Made by a program: the position numbers and the translations under genes. This document shows positions 23,395 to 32,924 of a DNA stretch of 64,000 bases, piece by piece. Source of the stretch: UBA6183 sp964545895. Its GTDB lineage: Bacteria; Bacteroidota; Bacteroidia; UKL13-3. The notes beneath the pieces were generated by a model that saw nothing but the letters and a program-made list of their open reading frames with translations, was not told the DNA's origin and did not search any database. The DNA is taken from the NCBI GenBank assembly GCA_964545895.1, contig CAZJHS010000003.1, forward strand, positions 19,269 to 83,268. The letters run 5' to 3'. The number at the start of each line of letters is the position of its first letter. Position 1 is the first letter of the stretch.

Positions 23395-25317
23395 CTATGC
23401 CGAAACCGGCTCTATTATTAAACTACGAACTGTTTTCATAATGGCGTTTACATCATAACCACACTCTGCATAAAGCTCATTTGGTTCGCCATGTTCTACT
23501 ATACTATCTGGCATACCCAACATTTTTACCTGAAGGCTATATTGGTTAGCTGCCATAAACTCAAGCACCGCACTACCAAATCCGCCAACTATAGTTCCAT
23601 CTTCAATGGTTATTACCTTTTTGTACAACATACAAACCTCGTGTAGTAAGGCCTCATCAATTGGTTTTACAAAACGCATATCGTAGTGGCCTACTTTAAT
23701 GCCTTCAGCAGCTAGGTTATCAATGGCTTCGGCAGCCATATTACCCACGGTACCAAAACTCAATATCACCACATCATCGCCCGAACGAAGTTTACGACCT
23801 TTACCCAATTGCATTTCTTTAAAAGGTGTGCGCCACTCGGGCATTACACCATTACCGCGTGGGTAACGAATACTAAACGAGCCCGCATTTTTAGGCAAAG
23901 AAGCGGTATACATCATATCACGCAACTCTTCCTCGTTCATGGGTGCCATTACAGTAAGATTTGGCACACAACGCATATATGGAATATCTATCATGCCATG
24001 ATGTGTTGGACCATCAGCCCCGGCAACACCAGCTCTATCCATACAAAGTACTACATGTAGTTTTTGTAAAGCCACATCATGCACCACTTGATCGTAAGCG
24101 CGTTGCATAAACGATGAGTAGATGTTACAGAAAGGTATCATACCTTGAGTAGCCAATCCTGCGCTAAATGTTACCGCATGTTGCTCAGCTATACCTACGT
24201 CAAATGCACGTTTAGGCATTGCTTTCATCATAATATTCATCGATGAACCTGAGGGCATTGCAGGTGTAATACCTACAATTTTATCATTCATTTCGGCCAA
24301 CTCCACTAAAGTATTACCAAACACATCTTGGTATTTAGGTGGTTGCGGTTTATCTGGTACTGTTTTATAAATTTCACCCGTAACCTTATCAAACAAACCC
24401 GGTGCATGCCACTTGGTTTGATCTTTTTCGGCAAGTGCAAAACCTTTACCCTTAACTGTTACACAATGCAACAATTTAGGACCAGGAATTTTCTTTAAAT
24501 CGTTCATTACCTTAACCAAATGGTTCACATCATGGCCATCAATAGGTCCAAAATATCTGAACTTTAACGATTCGAATAAGTTACTGTGTTTTAGTAATCC
24601 ACCTTTTAAAGTATCGTGTACTTTAGCAATAATATCTTGCGAAACATGACCTACTTTGTTCAATTTATCTAAGGCCTTCCACACATCATCTTTAAACTTA
24701 TTGTAAGTTGGCGATGTGGTAATATCTGTTAAATACTCTTTTAAAGCACCCACATTTGGGTCAATACTCATGCAATTGTCGTTAAGTACCACAATTACGT
24801 TACTATCTTCAACGCCAGCATGATTAAGCGCTTCAAAAGCTAAACCTGCTGTCATGGCACCATCACCAATAACAGCTACATGTTGCCTATCTAACTCGCC
24901 TTTTAAGCGGCTAGCTACTGCCATACCCAATGCTGCAGAGATAGAGGTAGACGAGTGACCAACGCCAAATGTATCGTATTCGCTCTCTGAGCGTTTAGGA
25001 AATCCGCTAATACCTTTATAAATACGGTTGGTATGAAAAACATCTCTGCGGCCTGTTAAGATTTTATGGCCGTATGCCTGATGCCCAACATCCCAAACCA
25101 ATTGATCGTAGGGAGTATTAAATGCATAATGCAGCGCTACAGAAAGTTCAACAACTCCTAAGCTTGCACCAAAGTGGCCTCCATAAACAGAAACCGTATC
25201 AATTATATATTGCCTTAAATCGGCACAAACCTTCACTAAATCTTCTTCTTTAACCTTACGTAAATCAGCAGGATATACAATTGGCTCTAAATACTTCCCG
25301 GGTTTAATTTCCATCAT
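23395..25317 (-). CDS. dxs: 1-Deoxy-D-xylulose-5-phosphate synthase
   Basis: First enzyme of the MEP isoprenoid pathway: condenses pyruvate and glyceraldehyde 3-phosphate using thiamine diphosphate. The 640-aa length is typical. Motifs: GHQAYGHKILTGR, the ThDP/Mg motif GDGAMTAGLAFEALNHAG, GPIDGHD, the EQHAVTFSAGLA glutamate motif and DRAGVAGADGPTHHG. The upstream region 25318-25454 has several GTTAAAC palindromic elements. It is probably a single-gene unit, with terminators on both sides. Confidence 0.97.
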   Translation of the reverse strand: MMEIKPGKYLEPIVYPADLRKVKEEDLVKVCADLRQYIIDTVSVYGGHFGASLGVVELSVALHYAFNTPYDQLVWDVGHQAYGHKILTGRRDVFHTNRIYKGISGFPKRSESEYDTFGVGHSSTSISAALGMAVASRLKGELDRQHVAVIGDGAMTAGLAFEALNHAGVEDSNVIVVLNDNCMSIDPNVGALKEYLTDITTSPTYNKFKDDVWKALDKLNKVGHVSQDIIAKVHDTLKGGLLKHSNLFESLKFRYFGPIDGHDVNHLVKVMNDLKKIPGPKLLHCVTVKGKGFALAEKDQTKWHAPGLFDKVTGEIYKTVPDKPQPPKYQDVFGNTLVELAEMNDKIVGITPAMPSGSSMNIMMKAMPKRAFDVGIAEQHAVTFSAGLATQGMIPFCNIYSSFMQRAYDQVVHDVALQKLHVVLCMDRAGVAGADGPTHHGMIDIPYMRCVPNLTVMAPMNEEELRDMMYTASLPKNAGSFSIRYPRGNGVMPEWRTPFKEMQLGKGRKLRSGDDVVILSFGTVGNMAAEAIDNLAAEGIKVGHYDMRFVKPIDEALLHEVCMLYKKVITIEDGTIVGGFGSAVLEFMAANQYSLQVKMLGMPDSIVEHGEPNELYAECGYDVNAIMKTVRSLIIEPVSA

Positions 25318-25324
25318 AAATCTA

Positions 25325-25454
25325 TTAACATGTTAAACCAATAATTGTTTAACACTGGTTAAACTTATTTAGTTTGATCTTGTTTTAACAAACGGTAAAA
25401 TTACCGTTTTGGTTTAAACTATAAAAATAAAAGTGCTGTTGCTGTGGTTTAAAC
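25325..25454. promoter_or_regulatory. Cluster of GTTAAAC-type palindromic elements upstream of dxs
   Basis: The dxs leader holds a 12-bp palindrome (TTAACATGTTAA, 25325-25336), GTTAAAC/GTTTAAC elements at 25332-25338, 25347-25353 and 25358-25364, an inverted repeat AAACGGTAA-AA-TTACCGTTT (25390-25409), and two GGTTTAAAC elements (25411-25419, 25446-25454). The density suggests binding sites for a dimeric regulator, which is inference. Confidence 0.4.
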
Positions 25455-25482
25455 AAAAAAATGCCCCGATTAACGGGGCATT
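25455..25482 (-). terminator. Intrinsic terminator after the universal stress gene
   Basis: A 9-bp stem (25460-25468 with 25474-25482), a 5-base loop and a U tract on the minus-strand transcript (A run at 25455-25460 on plus). It separates the gene at 25495 from dxs. Confidence 0.9.
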
Positions 25483-25494
25483 AGTGGTAATGTT

Positions 25495-26304
25495 TTATAG
25501 CCTTGCGTCTGTAATAATTAAATCGTCTCTGGTAGGAACAATTAATACCGGAACAGGAGAGTTATTAACCATTTGTTGGGCAAATTTGCCTAAAAAGAAA
25601 GAGCCAATTTGTGGTTCTTGTTCGGTCATAATAACAATTAAATCAGCTTCTATCTCCTCGGCATAGGCAATAGTTACATTGGTAATATTACCGCCCAAGC
25701 GCGATTCTTGTGTACAAGCAATTTTGTGATCTAAAATGCTATCCTTGGCTTGGCGTGTATAGTTACTTACTATGTGTTCAGCTTCTTTATCTTTTCCGGT
25801 TGATACACCAATAATATGAATACTTGCCTGCAAGTTTTCGGCAAGATTAATGGCTGTTGGCACTTTTTGGCGCGATTCAAACGAAGTATCCATTGGAAGC
25901 ACTATTTTCTTGAAATTAGTACTTCTTGCGCCCTCGCGAATGGTAAGTACTGGGCACTTGGCCGAACTAACTACTTTATTTGCATTGCTACCCAACCAAA
26001 ACTCCTGAAATCCAGTTGAACCGTGTGTTCCCATGATAATTAAATCAACACCTAAATCTAATGATTTAATGATGATTTCCTTGTAAACACTTCCTTTACT
26101 TTCGCTGTAGGTGTGCACAGTTCCATTTAAAGCAGCGGCCACATTACTTTTAACATCCTCAGATGTAGAAGATGTTTCGGCAACGTGATGAACATACAGG
26201 GCGGCTTTGTAAGCATTAGCAATAGTTTGCGCTGCTTTTAAAGCTACAGTAGAATATTGGGAAGCATCAACAGGTACAAGAATTTTTGAAATATTGGTAC
26301 TCAT
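25495..26304 (-). CDS. Universal stress protein, two tandem UspA domains
   Basis: A 269-aa cytoplasmic protein with two Usp domains. The first carries the ATP-binding motif GTHGSTGFQEFWLGSNANKV (G-2x-G-9x-G-S/T form), the second the matching GSFFLGKFAQQMV segment. Such proteins bind ATP and are induced under stress or starvation. No obvious operon partner; the enoyl-CoA hydratase starts 61 bp upstream on the same strand. Confidence 0.9.
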   Translation of the reverse strand: MSTNISKILVPVDASQYSTVALKAAQTIANAYKAALYVHHVAETSSTSEDVKSNVAAALNGTVHTYSESKGSVYKEIIIKSLDLGVDLIIMGTHGSTGFQEFWLGSNANKVVSSAKCPVLTIREGARSTNFKKIVLPMDTSFESRQKVPTAINLAENLQASIHIIGVSTGKDKEAEHIVSNYTRQAKDSILDHKIACTQESRLGGNITNVTIAYAEEIEADLIVIMTEQEPQIGSFFLGKFAQQMVNNSPVPVLIVPTRDDLIITDARL

Positions 26305-26365
26305 AACTGTATAGATTTATTGAATACAATCTACAACAATTAATGAACAAAACCAAACAAAACCT

Positions 26366-27148
26366 TTATTGACCTGTAAATGACGGTTTACGTTTTTCGT
26401 TAAATGCGGCTACACCTTCTTTGTAATCAGCACTTCTACCCGCAATTTCTTGGCAGTACGCCTCGTATTGCAACATGGTATCTAAATCGCTATTAAACGA
26501 TTTGTTCAACATTTTCTTCATTAAACCAATGGCCTTTGTTGGTGCTTGCGCATAGTACGAAGCAATTTTCATGGTCTCTTCGTCTAACTCTTCAGGTTTT
26601 ACAACACGGTTTACCATGCCCCAATCGTATGCTTGTTGGGCGGTAACTTTACTTCCCATGGTTGATAACTCAAACGCACGTGCAGAACCAACTAAGCGTG
26701 GTAAAAAGTAACTTGATCCTGAATCTAACACTAAGCCAACATTCACAAAAACTTCGATTAACGAAGCATTTTCGCTGGCCACAATCATATCACAGGCTAA
26801 TGCCATGCTGCAACCCGCACCTGCTGCTACTCCATTTAATTTACAAATAATTGGAATTGGCAAATTGCGCATTGCTTTAATCATAGGGTTGTAACGCTTG
26901 TACAAACTATCGCTTAACGAACGATTTTTTGCACCTGCAATAGATTTTAAATCTTGGCCACTGCAAAAAGCTTTTCCGGCTCCTGTTAAAATAACTACGC
27001 GTATTGATTTATCTCTGTCAATCTTTTTCAATGCATCAATCACATCAAAGCTTTGTTGCTCGTTAAATGCATTAAATACATCAGGTCTGTTAAGGGTTAA
27101 TGTGGCAATGCCATTGTTTACTTCAAAAAGTATGGTTTCGTATTGCAT
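26366..27148 (-). CDS. Enoyl-CoA hydratase/isomerase family protein (PaaG-like)
   Basis: A 260-aa crotonase-fold protein. The oxyanion-hole segments are GKAFCSGQDL and NGVAAGAGCSMALACDM; the segment GLVLDSGSSYFLPRLVG resembles PaaG isomerases, where the Asp of this motif is catalytic and the hydratase glutamates are absent. It therefore more likely isomerises than hydrates a CoA ester, possibly in phenylacetate-like degradation, but no other paa genes are nearby. It lies 25 bp after the hydrolase gene at 27173. Confidence 0.85.
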   Translation of the reverse strand: MQYETILFEVNNGIATLTLNRPDVFNAFNEQQSFDVIDALKKIDRDKSIRVVILTGAGKAFCSGQDLKSIAGAKNRSLSDSLYKRYNPMIKAMRNLPIPIICKLNGVAAGAGCSMALACDMIVASENASLIEVFVNVGLVLDSGSSYFLPRLVGSARAFELSTMGSKVTAQQAYDWGMVNRVVKPEELDEETMKIASYYAQAPTKAIGLMKKMLNKSFNSDLDTMLQYEAYCQEIAGRSADYKEGVAAFNEKRKPSFTGQ

Positions 27149-27172
27149 AAAATAAATTGCGTTTTTAATCTG

Positions 27173-27997
27173 TTAATTTAACTCGTTACCTACACTAAAC
27201 AATTTAGTAAATACATGCTTAGTTTCGGGGGTGGCAAGTTCATGTTTTTTTTGCAAAATAAATATGCGCTTGTTCTTTAATTTTCTCACATACTTTATCA
27301 TTTGGTATGGCGGAGTTATGGCATCCTTTTTACCAACAATCAATACTACTTTTATGTTGTGATGATCAAGCAGTTTAGCAAACTTTGAAAAATTGGTGGT
27401 AAGTTTACGCTGAGCCAACCATGTTTTAAAAACTTTTTGTATGCGCTCTTGCTTGCCTACAAACTTACTGGTAAATACATATACACTTCGGTTTAAAATT
27501 TTGAGCTTATGCAAGCGCTCAACCCAATTTAATAATGCACCAGGCGTGTTTGCAAAATATTTAAATGCCGCTAAACCAACAGGATTATTAGTAGTGAAAT
27601 TAAGAAACCTATTAAACGAAAATGTAGGTGGTGAAAGCAAAATAAAATAATCAATTCGTGCCGCAAAATTACGAACCAATGCCCGCGCCAACCTGGCCCC
27701 CATACTAAACGATAATACAGAAAAACGTTGTGCATGAAGGTTTTCTTGTCTGGCAATTCCATCCAACAATTCTTTCATGTGCAAATCAGTAAAATCAAAA
27801 GGTTCGTGCCATTCACTGCTTCCATGCCAAAAAAAATCGATGGCAATAATGGTAAATCGTTCGCCTAACACGTCTTCAAAATATGCATACTCAGCGCCTG
27901 TTTGTCCATAACCATGAAAAGCCACCAAAACCTCGCTACCAGTACCTATACGGTGGTACGATACTATTGAATTTTTGTACTTAAATTGGTTTTGCAT
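27173..27997 (-). CDS. Alpha/beta hydrolase
   Basis: A 274-aa soluble protein. The N-terminal HGYGQTGAEY is the usual HG oxyanion motif, SFSMGAR provides the nucleophile serine (S-x-S-M-G) and a C-terminal KKHELATPE gives a candidate catalytic His. The substrate is unknown. It is probably co-transcribed with the enoyl-CoA hydratase 24 bp downstream. Confidence 0.85.
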   Translation of the reverse strand: MQNQFKYKNSIVSYHRIGTGSEVLVAFHGYGQTGAEYAYFEDVLGERFTIIAIDFFWHGSSEWHEPFDFTDLHMKELLDGIARQENLHAQRFSVLSFSMGARLARALVRNFAARIDYFILLSPPTFSFNRFLNFTTNNPVGLAAFKYFANTPGALLNWVERLHKLKILNRSVYVFTSKFVGKQERIQKVFKTWLAQRKLTTNFSKFAKLLDHHNIKVVLIVGKKDAITPPYQMIKYVRKLKNKRIFILQKKHELATPETKHVFTKLFSVGNELN

Positions 27998-28076
27998 AGC
28001 TACTGCGTTTAATGTTTACCTTCATTTTTTATGATTACATAAACGCCTTTATTCTGCATAATCTTATCTTTACCGC

Positions 28077-29408
28077 ATGGCTAAATTAGACATTGCAAAA
28101 ATTACGGAGTTTATTACCCATGATATTTGGCACGTAAAGTTAGATAAATTTCCGCGTTGGCAGCGCAGCAGCATTAAAATATTACGCATTATTATTTTAG
28201 CTGTAAAAGATTTTGGAAAGAAAAAACTGGCCTTGCGCGCATCGGCACTTACACTTTTTAGTATAATGAGTATTGTGCCTGTGGTTGCCATGATTTTTGG
28301 TATTGCACATGGCTTTGGTATTGAAGATTATCTTGACAAACAACTAGAGGGTATTTTAGGTACACAACCCGTAATTTTAGAAAATGTAACTGCCTATGCA
28401 CACAACTTACTAGGTAACACCAAAGGCGGAATAATTGCCGGTTTAGGTTTTATTATTTTACTGTGGAGTGTAATACAAGTTTTAGGCAATGTAGAAGATG
28501 CCTTTAACTCTATTTGGTATATAAACCAACCACGTACTTGGGCCCGCAAATTTACCGATTACCTATCCATTATGTTGGTGGCTCCTATCTTCATCATTAT
28601 ATCAGGGGCGGCTAATATTTTTATTACCACACAGGTACAAAACTTGGTAACACAGCTTAGCTTTTTAGGCACTGCAATTACCGAAACTATTATTATTTCG
28701 TTGCAAGTATTACCCTATTTAACCACCAGCTTGCTGTTTGTATTTTTGTATTTAGTAATGCCTAATACAAGCGTTAAACCACGTGCAGCAATAACTGCTG
28801 GTATTATTGCTGGTGTTATTTTTCAAATATTTCAATGGGCCTACATTACCTTTCAAATTGGTGTTTCTAGTTACAATACTATTTATGGTAGTTTTGCTTC
28901 AATACCCTTATTTATTACTTGGCTTCAGTTTAGCTGGATTATTGTGCTTATTGGTGCCGAAATTTCATACAGTGTACAAAACATAGCCTTGTTTGAAGCC
29001 GAACAACAAACAGGAAACATTAGCCATAAAATGCGCATGCTGTACAGTTTATATATTTTAAATTTAGTAGCTAAACGCTTTAAAAAGGCGCTCCCACCGC
29101 CCGATGCAGTAGAGATTGCTACAAAATTAAACTTGCCTTTAAACTTGTGCAGGCAGTTGTTAGATGGTATGCAGCGCTGCGATTTAGTTGCCAAAACTGT
29201 TGAAAACGATAAACGTAAAGAGTATTGCTATGTACCTGCTGTTGATACAAGTTACCTTACCCTTTCATACATAATAAATAAGCTTGAAAGTATGGGTGAT
29301 TTAAAGAAACATGAGGCCGAAGTATTACACCAAATTAAAGTTAATTACTTGCAGCTAGAAGAGGCCATGAGTGCATCATCAGCCAATAAAAATATTTTAG
29401 ATTTTTAG
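28077..29408 (+). CDS. YihY/BrkB family inner-membrane protein
   Basis: A 443-aa protein with six predicted membrane helices in residues ~50-310 and the family motifs KLALRASALTLFSIMSIVPV and FNSIWYINQPRTWARKFTDY, followed by a C-terminal cytoplasmic part with a winged-helix look (LNLPLNLCRQLLDGMQRCDL). The BrkB/YihY family has been linked to serum resistance, but its transport role is not settled. The start is 4 bp past a TATCTTTA box. It runs into aat with a 1-base gap. Confidence 0.9.
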   Translation: MAKLDIAKITEFITHDIWHVKLDKFPRWQRSSIKILRIIILAVKDFGKKKLALRASALTLFSIMSIVPVVAMIFGIAHGFGIEDYLDKQLEGILGTQPVILENVTAYAHNLLGNTKGGIIAGLGFIILLWSVIQVLGNVEDAFNSIWYINQPRTWARKFTDYLSIMLVAPIFIIISGAANIFITTQVQNLVTQLSFLGTAITETIIISLQVLPYLTTSLLFVFLYLVMPNTSVKPRAAITAGIIAGVIFQIFQWAYITFQIGVSSYNTIYGSFASIPLFITWLQFSWIIVLIGAEISYSVQNIALFEAEQQTGNISHKMRMLYSLYILNLVAKRFKKALPPPDAVEIATKLNLPLNLCRQLLDGMQRCDLVAKTVENDKRKEYCYVPAVDTSYLTLSYIINKLESMGDLKKHEAEVLHQIKVNYLQLEEAMSASSANKNILDF

Positions 29409-29409
29409 C

Positions 29410-29976
29410 ATGGAAGACATTAGCCCCGATATGGTGCTGTACGCATACAGCATTGGTGTTTTTCCTATGGCCAACAACGATGAAGAAAACAGTATTTACT
29501 GGGTTGAACCAGAGTTAAGAGGCATTATTCCGTTGGATGAATTTAAAGTGAGTAAATCACTAAAACAAACCTTGCGCAGCGGCAAATACCGGGTAACAAT
29601 TAACCAAAATTTTGAAGGAGTAATGCGCGGTTGTGCTAACCGAGAAGAAACCTGGATTAGTGAAAAAATTATAGAAGTATATTGTCACCTTGCCGAAACC
29701 GGTTACGGATTTAGTTTTGAAACTTGGAATGATAAGAATGAACTAGTAGGCGGGTTATATGGAGTAGCGATGGGAAAAGCTTTTTTTGGTGAGAGCATGT
29801 TTAGCACACAAACAGATGCAAGCAAAGTAGCTTTATATTGCTTGGTGCAATGGATGAAAGAACATCATTTTATGTTGCTAGACACACAATACATTACCGA
29901 CCATTTAAAAAGTATGGGAGCTATTGAAATTGACCGTGCGGCATATTTAGCCTTATTGGCTGATGCCCTTGCCTAA
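29410..29976 (+). CDS. aat: Leucyl/phenylalanyl-tRNA--protein transferase
   Basis: Transfers Leu or Phe from aminoacyl-tRNA to N-terminal Lys/Arg of proteins, marking them for ClpS/ClpAP degradation. The 188-aa length and the motifs AYSIGVFPMAN, YWVEPELRGIIPLD, LVGGLYGVAMGKAFFGESMF and LLDTQYITDHLKSMGA fit the family. It begins 1 base after the YihY stop and is probably translated from the same mRNA. Confidence 0.96.
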   Translation: MEDISPDMVLYAYSIGVFPMANNDEENSIYWVEPELRGIIPLDEFKVSKSLKQTLRSGKYRVTINQNFEGVMRGCANREETWISEKIIEVYCHLAETGYGFSFETWNDKNELVGGLYGVAMGKAFFGESMFSTQTDASKVALYCLVQWMKEHHFMLLDTQYITDHLKSMGAIEIDRAAYLALLADALA

Positions 29977-30030
29977 CAATACAATTTAAGAATTGATTAA
30001 GCGTTTGTTTAACTATACTTGAAGCTAATT

Positions 30031-30732
30031 ATGATGATGAAAAAATACTTGCTTTTTTTGCTGATATGCTTGGCTGCTGTAAATTTTGCAACTGCACAAA
30101 AAGATACATCAAGCACGCCTTATGAAGAAAGTACAGAAACAGAAGGTGAAGATGATGGCCCCATTGAATGGCTTAAAGGCAACATGAATGAGGATAGAAA
30201 ATTTGGTGTGAAGTTAGGTGTGGGATTAAGCACCATGTTGGGTGGCGAATTAAATAATCCAAGGCCAAAATTTGGCTTAAGTGGAGCACTGTATTATAGG
30301 TATAAATACAAACCCAAAGCAGCCATCCAAACCGAACTAATTTTTAGTGTTAACGGAAGTAATTTTGCTAACAAAGTTGGCGAGTACGAAACCATACAAG
30401 CATACTACTTAGGTGCACCAATTATGTGGGTTCGTTCAATTAATGAAAAAAACACCAGCCATATTATTGTAGGATTGCAATATGCCCGATTGATCAATGC
30501 ATCCTTATACGTTAATCCTAATCCATTGCCAGAATCGCAACAGCCCAAACTAAAAAAAGACGACCTAATGATACTAGCAGGAACCCAATTTTATGCTGGA
30601 TTTGTAGGCTTTCAGCTTGTGGCTAAGTATGGTTTAGTGAACATTAACAACGGTTTAATAAGTGGATTAAATCCTCCTTTAAAAAACAAGGATATTCATA
30701 ACTTTGCCCTCGAAGTAAATTTCCTTTTTTAA
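30031..30732 (+). CDS. PorT-like outer-membrane beta-barrel protein
   Basis: A 233-aa protein with a signal peptide (MMMKKYLLFLLICLAAVNFA, cut near TAQ), an acidic linker (EESTETEGEDDG), then a barrel typical of the Bacteroidota OMP_b-brl family (KFGVKLGVGLSTMLGG, YYRYKYKPKAAIQTELIFSV, ending HNFALEVNFLF). Three ATGs (30031, 30034, 30037) are possible; the frame also opens with TTG at 30019. The function is unknown. Confidence 0.8.
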   Translation: MMMKKYLLFLLICLAAVNFATAQKDTSSTPYEESTETEGEDDGPIEWLKGNMNEDRKFGVKLGVGLSTMLGGELNNPRPKFGLSGALYYRYKYKPKAAIQTELIFSVNGSNFANKVGEYETIQAYYLGAPIMWVRSINEKNTSHIIVGLQYARLINASLYVNPNPLPESQQPKLKKDDLMILAGTQFYAGFVGFQLVAKYGLVNINNGLISGLNPPLKNKDIHNFALEVNFLF

Positions 30733-30777
30733 AACTTTTTGTGCCAACTATTAGGCAACAATTTAATACCAAATACC

Positions 30778-31596
30778 GTGAATAGAAGCGAGCTAGTAAA
30801 TCAGATTAAACAAAAAAAGAGCTTTTTATGTGTTGGACTTGATACCGATATTAAAAAAGTTCCACCTCATTTATTACAAGAAGAAAATCCGGTATTGGCC
30901 TTTAACAAAGCTATTATTGATGCTACCAAAGATTACTGCGTAAGTTACAAAATTAACACTGCTTTTTACGAAGCCGAAGGTGTTAGTGGTTGGCAAACCA
31001 TGCAGGATACTCTAAACTATATACCTGAAAACATTTTTACTATTGCCGATGCCAAACGTGGCGATATTGGCAATACCAGCGATATGTACGCGCGTGCATT
31101 TTTTAAGCACATGAATTTCGATTCGGTAACACTTGCACCATACATGGGACAGGATTCTTTATCTCCGTTTTTTACCTACACTGATAAGTGGGGCATTGTG
31201 TTGGCATTAACATCAAACCCAGGTAGTGCTGATTTTGAGCAACAGCAAGTTGGTGAAAACAAATTGTACGAACGCGTAATAAAAAATTTTTCATCAATGG
31301 CAACTGACGAACAATTGATGTTTGTAGTTGGCGCAACTAAGCCTCAAGAGTTAGGCGAAATACGTAAGCAAGTTCCAGGGTATTTCTTTTTGGTACCAGG
31401 AGTAGGCGCGCAAGGCGGAAGTTTAGTTGATGTTGCACAATATGGCATGAACAAAGATTGCGGCTTATTAATTAACGCATCGCGCAGTATTATTTATGCA
31501 AGTAGCGGAACCGACTTTGCACAAAAAGCAGCCACAGAAGCAAAATTGATGGCCGATGAAATGGCTACTTTGCTACAACAACACGGTGTAATTTAA
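30778..31596 (+). CDS. pyrF: Orotidine 5'-phosphate decarboxylase (type 2)
   Basis: Final step of UMP synthesis. The 272-aa product has the start SFLCVGLDTDIKKVP, the catalytic DAKRGDIGNTS motif and the C-terminal GVGAQGGSLVD phosphate-binding motif, with the length typical of the mycobacterial-type PyrF. I choose the GTG at 30778; the upstream TTG at 30739 adds 13 residues not seen in the family. It lies 45 bp after the OMP gene. Confidence 0.94.
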   Translation: MNRSELVNQIKQKKSFLCVGLDTDIKKVPPHLLQEENPVLAFNKAIIDATKDYCVSYKINTAFYEAEGVSGWQTMQDTLNYIPENIFTIADAKRGDIGNTSDMYARAFFKHMNFDSVTLAPYMGQDSLSPFFTYTDKWGIVLALTSNPGSADFEQQQVGENKLYERVIKNFSSMATDEQLMFVVGATKPQELGEIRKQVPGYFFLVPGVGAQGGSLVDVAQYGMNKDCGLLINASRSIIYASSGTDFAQKAATEAKLMADEMATLLQQHGVI

Positions 31597-31629
31597 ACTG
31601 CGCAGCAATTGTGCCGCAGCAAATCTCTT

Positions 31630-31660
31630 TTTGTTTTGTTCGGGTAAAACAGTAATTTCA
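31630..31660 (+). promoter_or_regulatory. Predicted promoter of the DUF2851 gene
   Basis: TTTG at 31630-31633, a 19-base spacer and TAATTTCA at 31653-31660 (matching TAnnTT), 7 bases before the ATG at 31668. Confidence 0.4.
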
Positions 31661-31667
31661 CTTTGCT

Positions 31668-32924
31668 ATGAAAGAAGAATTACTCCACTACATTTGGCAG
31701 CAAAAAGTACTGCTAAACAAAACGCTAAAAACCACCACAGGCAAACAAATTGAAGTAGTTAAAACGGGATCGCTGAATACAGATGCAGGGCCCGATTTTT
31801 TTAACGCACGCATTAAAATTGATGATACTTTGTGGGCGGGTAATGTTGAAATACATCTAAAAAGTAGCGATTGGATTAAGCATAAACATCATACAGATAA
31901 AGCCTACAACAATGTAATTTTACATGTGGTTTTTGAGCACGATGCAGAATTAAATATTCCTACGCTTGAACTTAAAAATTATATTAGTGATGCCTTGCTT
32001 AGTGCTTACAAAACCTTGCTACAAGACGCATCTCGTGTGCCTTGCCAAAACATATTAAGTTTACCCGATGAGTTTAAGCTCAATCAATTTTTACACCGCC
32101 TAGCCGTTGAGCGTTTAGAAGAAAAATGCATTGTTCTTGAGCAGCAACTTAAGCAGTATCAAAACAGTTGGGAAAAACTTTTTTATGTAACAACTGCCAA
32201 GTATTTTGGTATGAAAGTAAACGCAGAACCATTTGTACAACTGGCACAAAATCTTCCTGCATCACTACTGGCAAAACACAAACATAACTCCGCACAAATA
32301 GATAGTTTAATTTTTGGCGTAGGCGGTTTTTTACCCGTTAATAACCCCGATGAATATAGCACATTACTTTACCGAGAGTTTTCTTTTTTACAAACAAAAT
32401 ACGGCTTACCGCAATTAGAAAAAAGTGCTTGGAAATTTGCTAAAACTCGTCCTGCTAATTTCCCAACTATAAGGTTAGCACAGTTCTCGGCACTCGTTTT
32501 TCAATCGGTACACTTGTTCAGTAAAATGATGCAAGCATCAACATTAACCGAAGCCAAAAAACTACTTGCAGTTAGCACCTCAGAAAAGTTAAATTTAAAT
32601 GCGCTACACCATGCTAATCATATACAAAAACCAGTTATGGGCGAACAATTTTTAAGTCATTTAATCATCAATGCAATTATTCCTATTAAGTTTTTGTATG
32701 GTAAACACATGCTTAACGAAACCCTTTGCGAGCAAGCCCTAACTTGGCTTGAAGAGTTAGCGCCCGAAAACAATACAGTTACAAAATTTTGGAAAGGATA
32801 CGGAATTAGTGCGCCACAGGCCTTACATTCGCAAGCATTAATACAATTACATCAAAACTACTGCCTTAAACATCAGTGTTTAACATGTGTAATTGGCAAT
32901 CATATTTTATATAAACATGTATAA
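31668..32924 (+). CDS. DUF2851 family protein
   Basis: A 418-aa soluble protein. The opening KEELLHYIWQQKVL, the LNTDAGPDFFNARIKIDDT segment, GNVEIHLKSSDW and NVILHVVFEHD are the hallmark of DUF2851, a conserved Bacteroidota family of unknown function. Two His-rich motifs may bind metal, but there is no tested role. It overlaps the next gene by 8 bp. Confidence 0.88.
   Translation: MKEELLHYIWQQKVLLNKTLKTTTGKQIEVVKTGSLNTDAGPDFFNARIKIDDTLWAGNVEIHLKSSDWIKHKHHTDKAYNNVILHVVFEHDAELNIPTLELKNYISDALLSAYKTLLQDASRVPCQNILSLPDEFKLNQFLHRLAVERLEEKCIVLEQQLKQYQNSWEKLFYVTTAKYFGMKVNAEPFVQLAQNLPASLLAKHKHNSAQIDSLIFGVGGFLPVNNPDEYSTLLYREFSFLQTKYGLPQLEKSAWKFAKTRPANFPTIRLAQFSALVFQSVHLFSKMMQASTLTEAKKLLAVSTSEKLNLNALHHANHIQKPVMGEQFLSHLIINAIIPIKFLYGKHMLNETLCEQALTWLEELAPENNTVTKFWKGYGISAPQALHSQALIQLHQNYCLKHQCLTCVIGNHILYKHV

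Noticed and set aside
25318..25494. Riboswitch or T-box ahead of dxs
   Set aside because: No conserved core (for example a thi box) was recognised; only palindromic DNA elements were seen, recorded as a separate finding.
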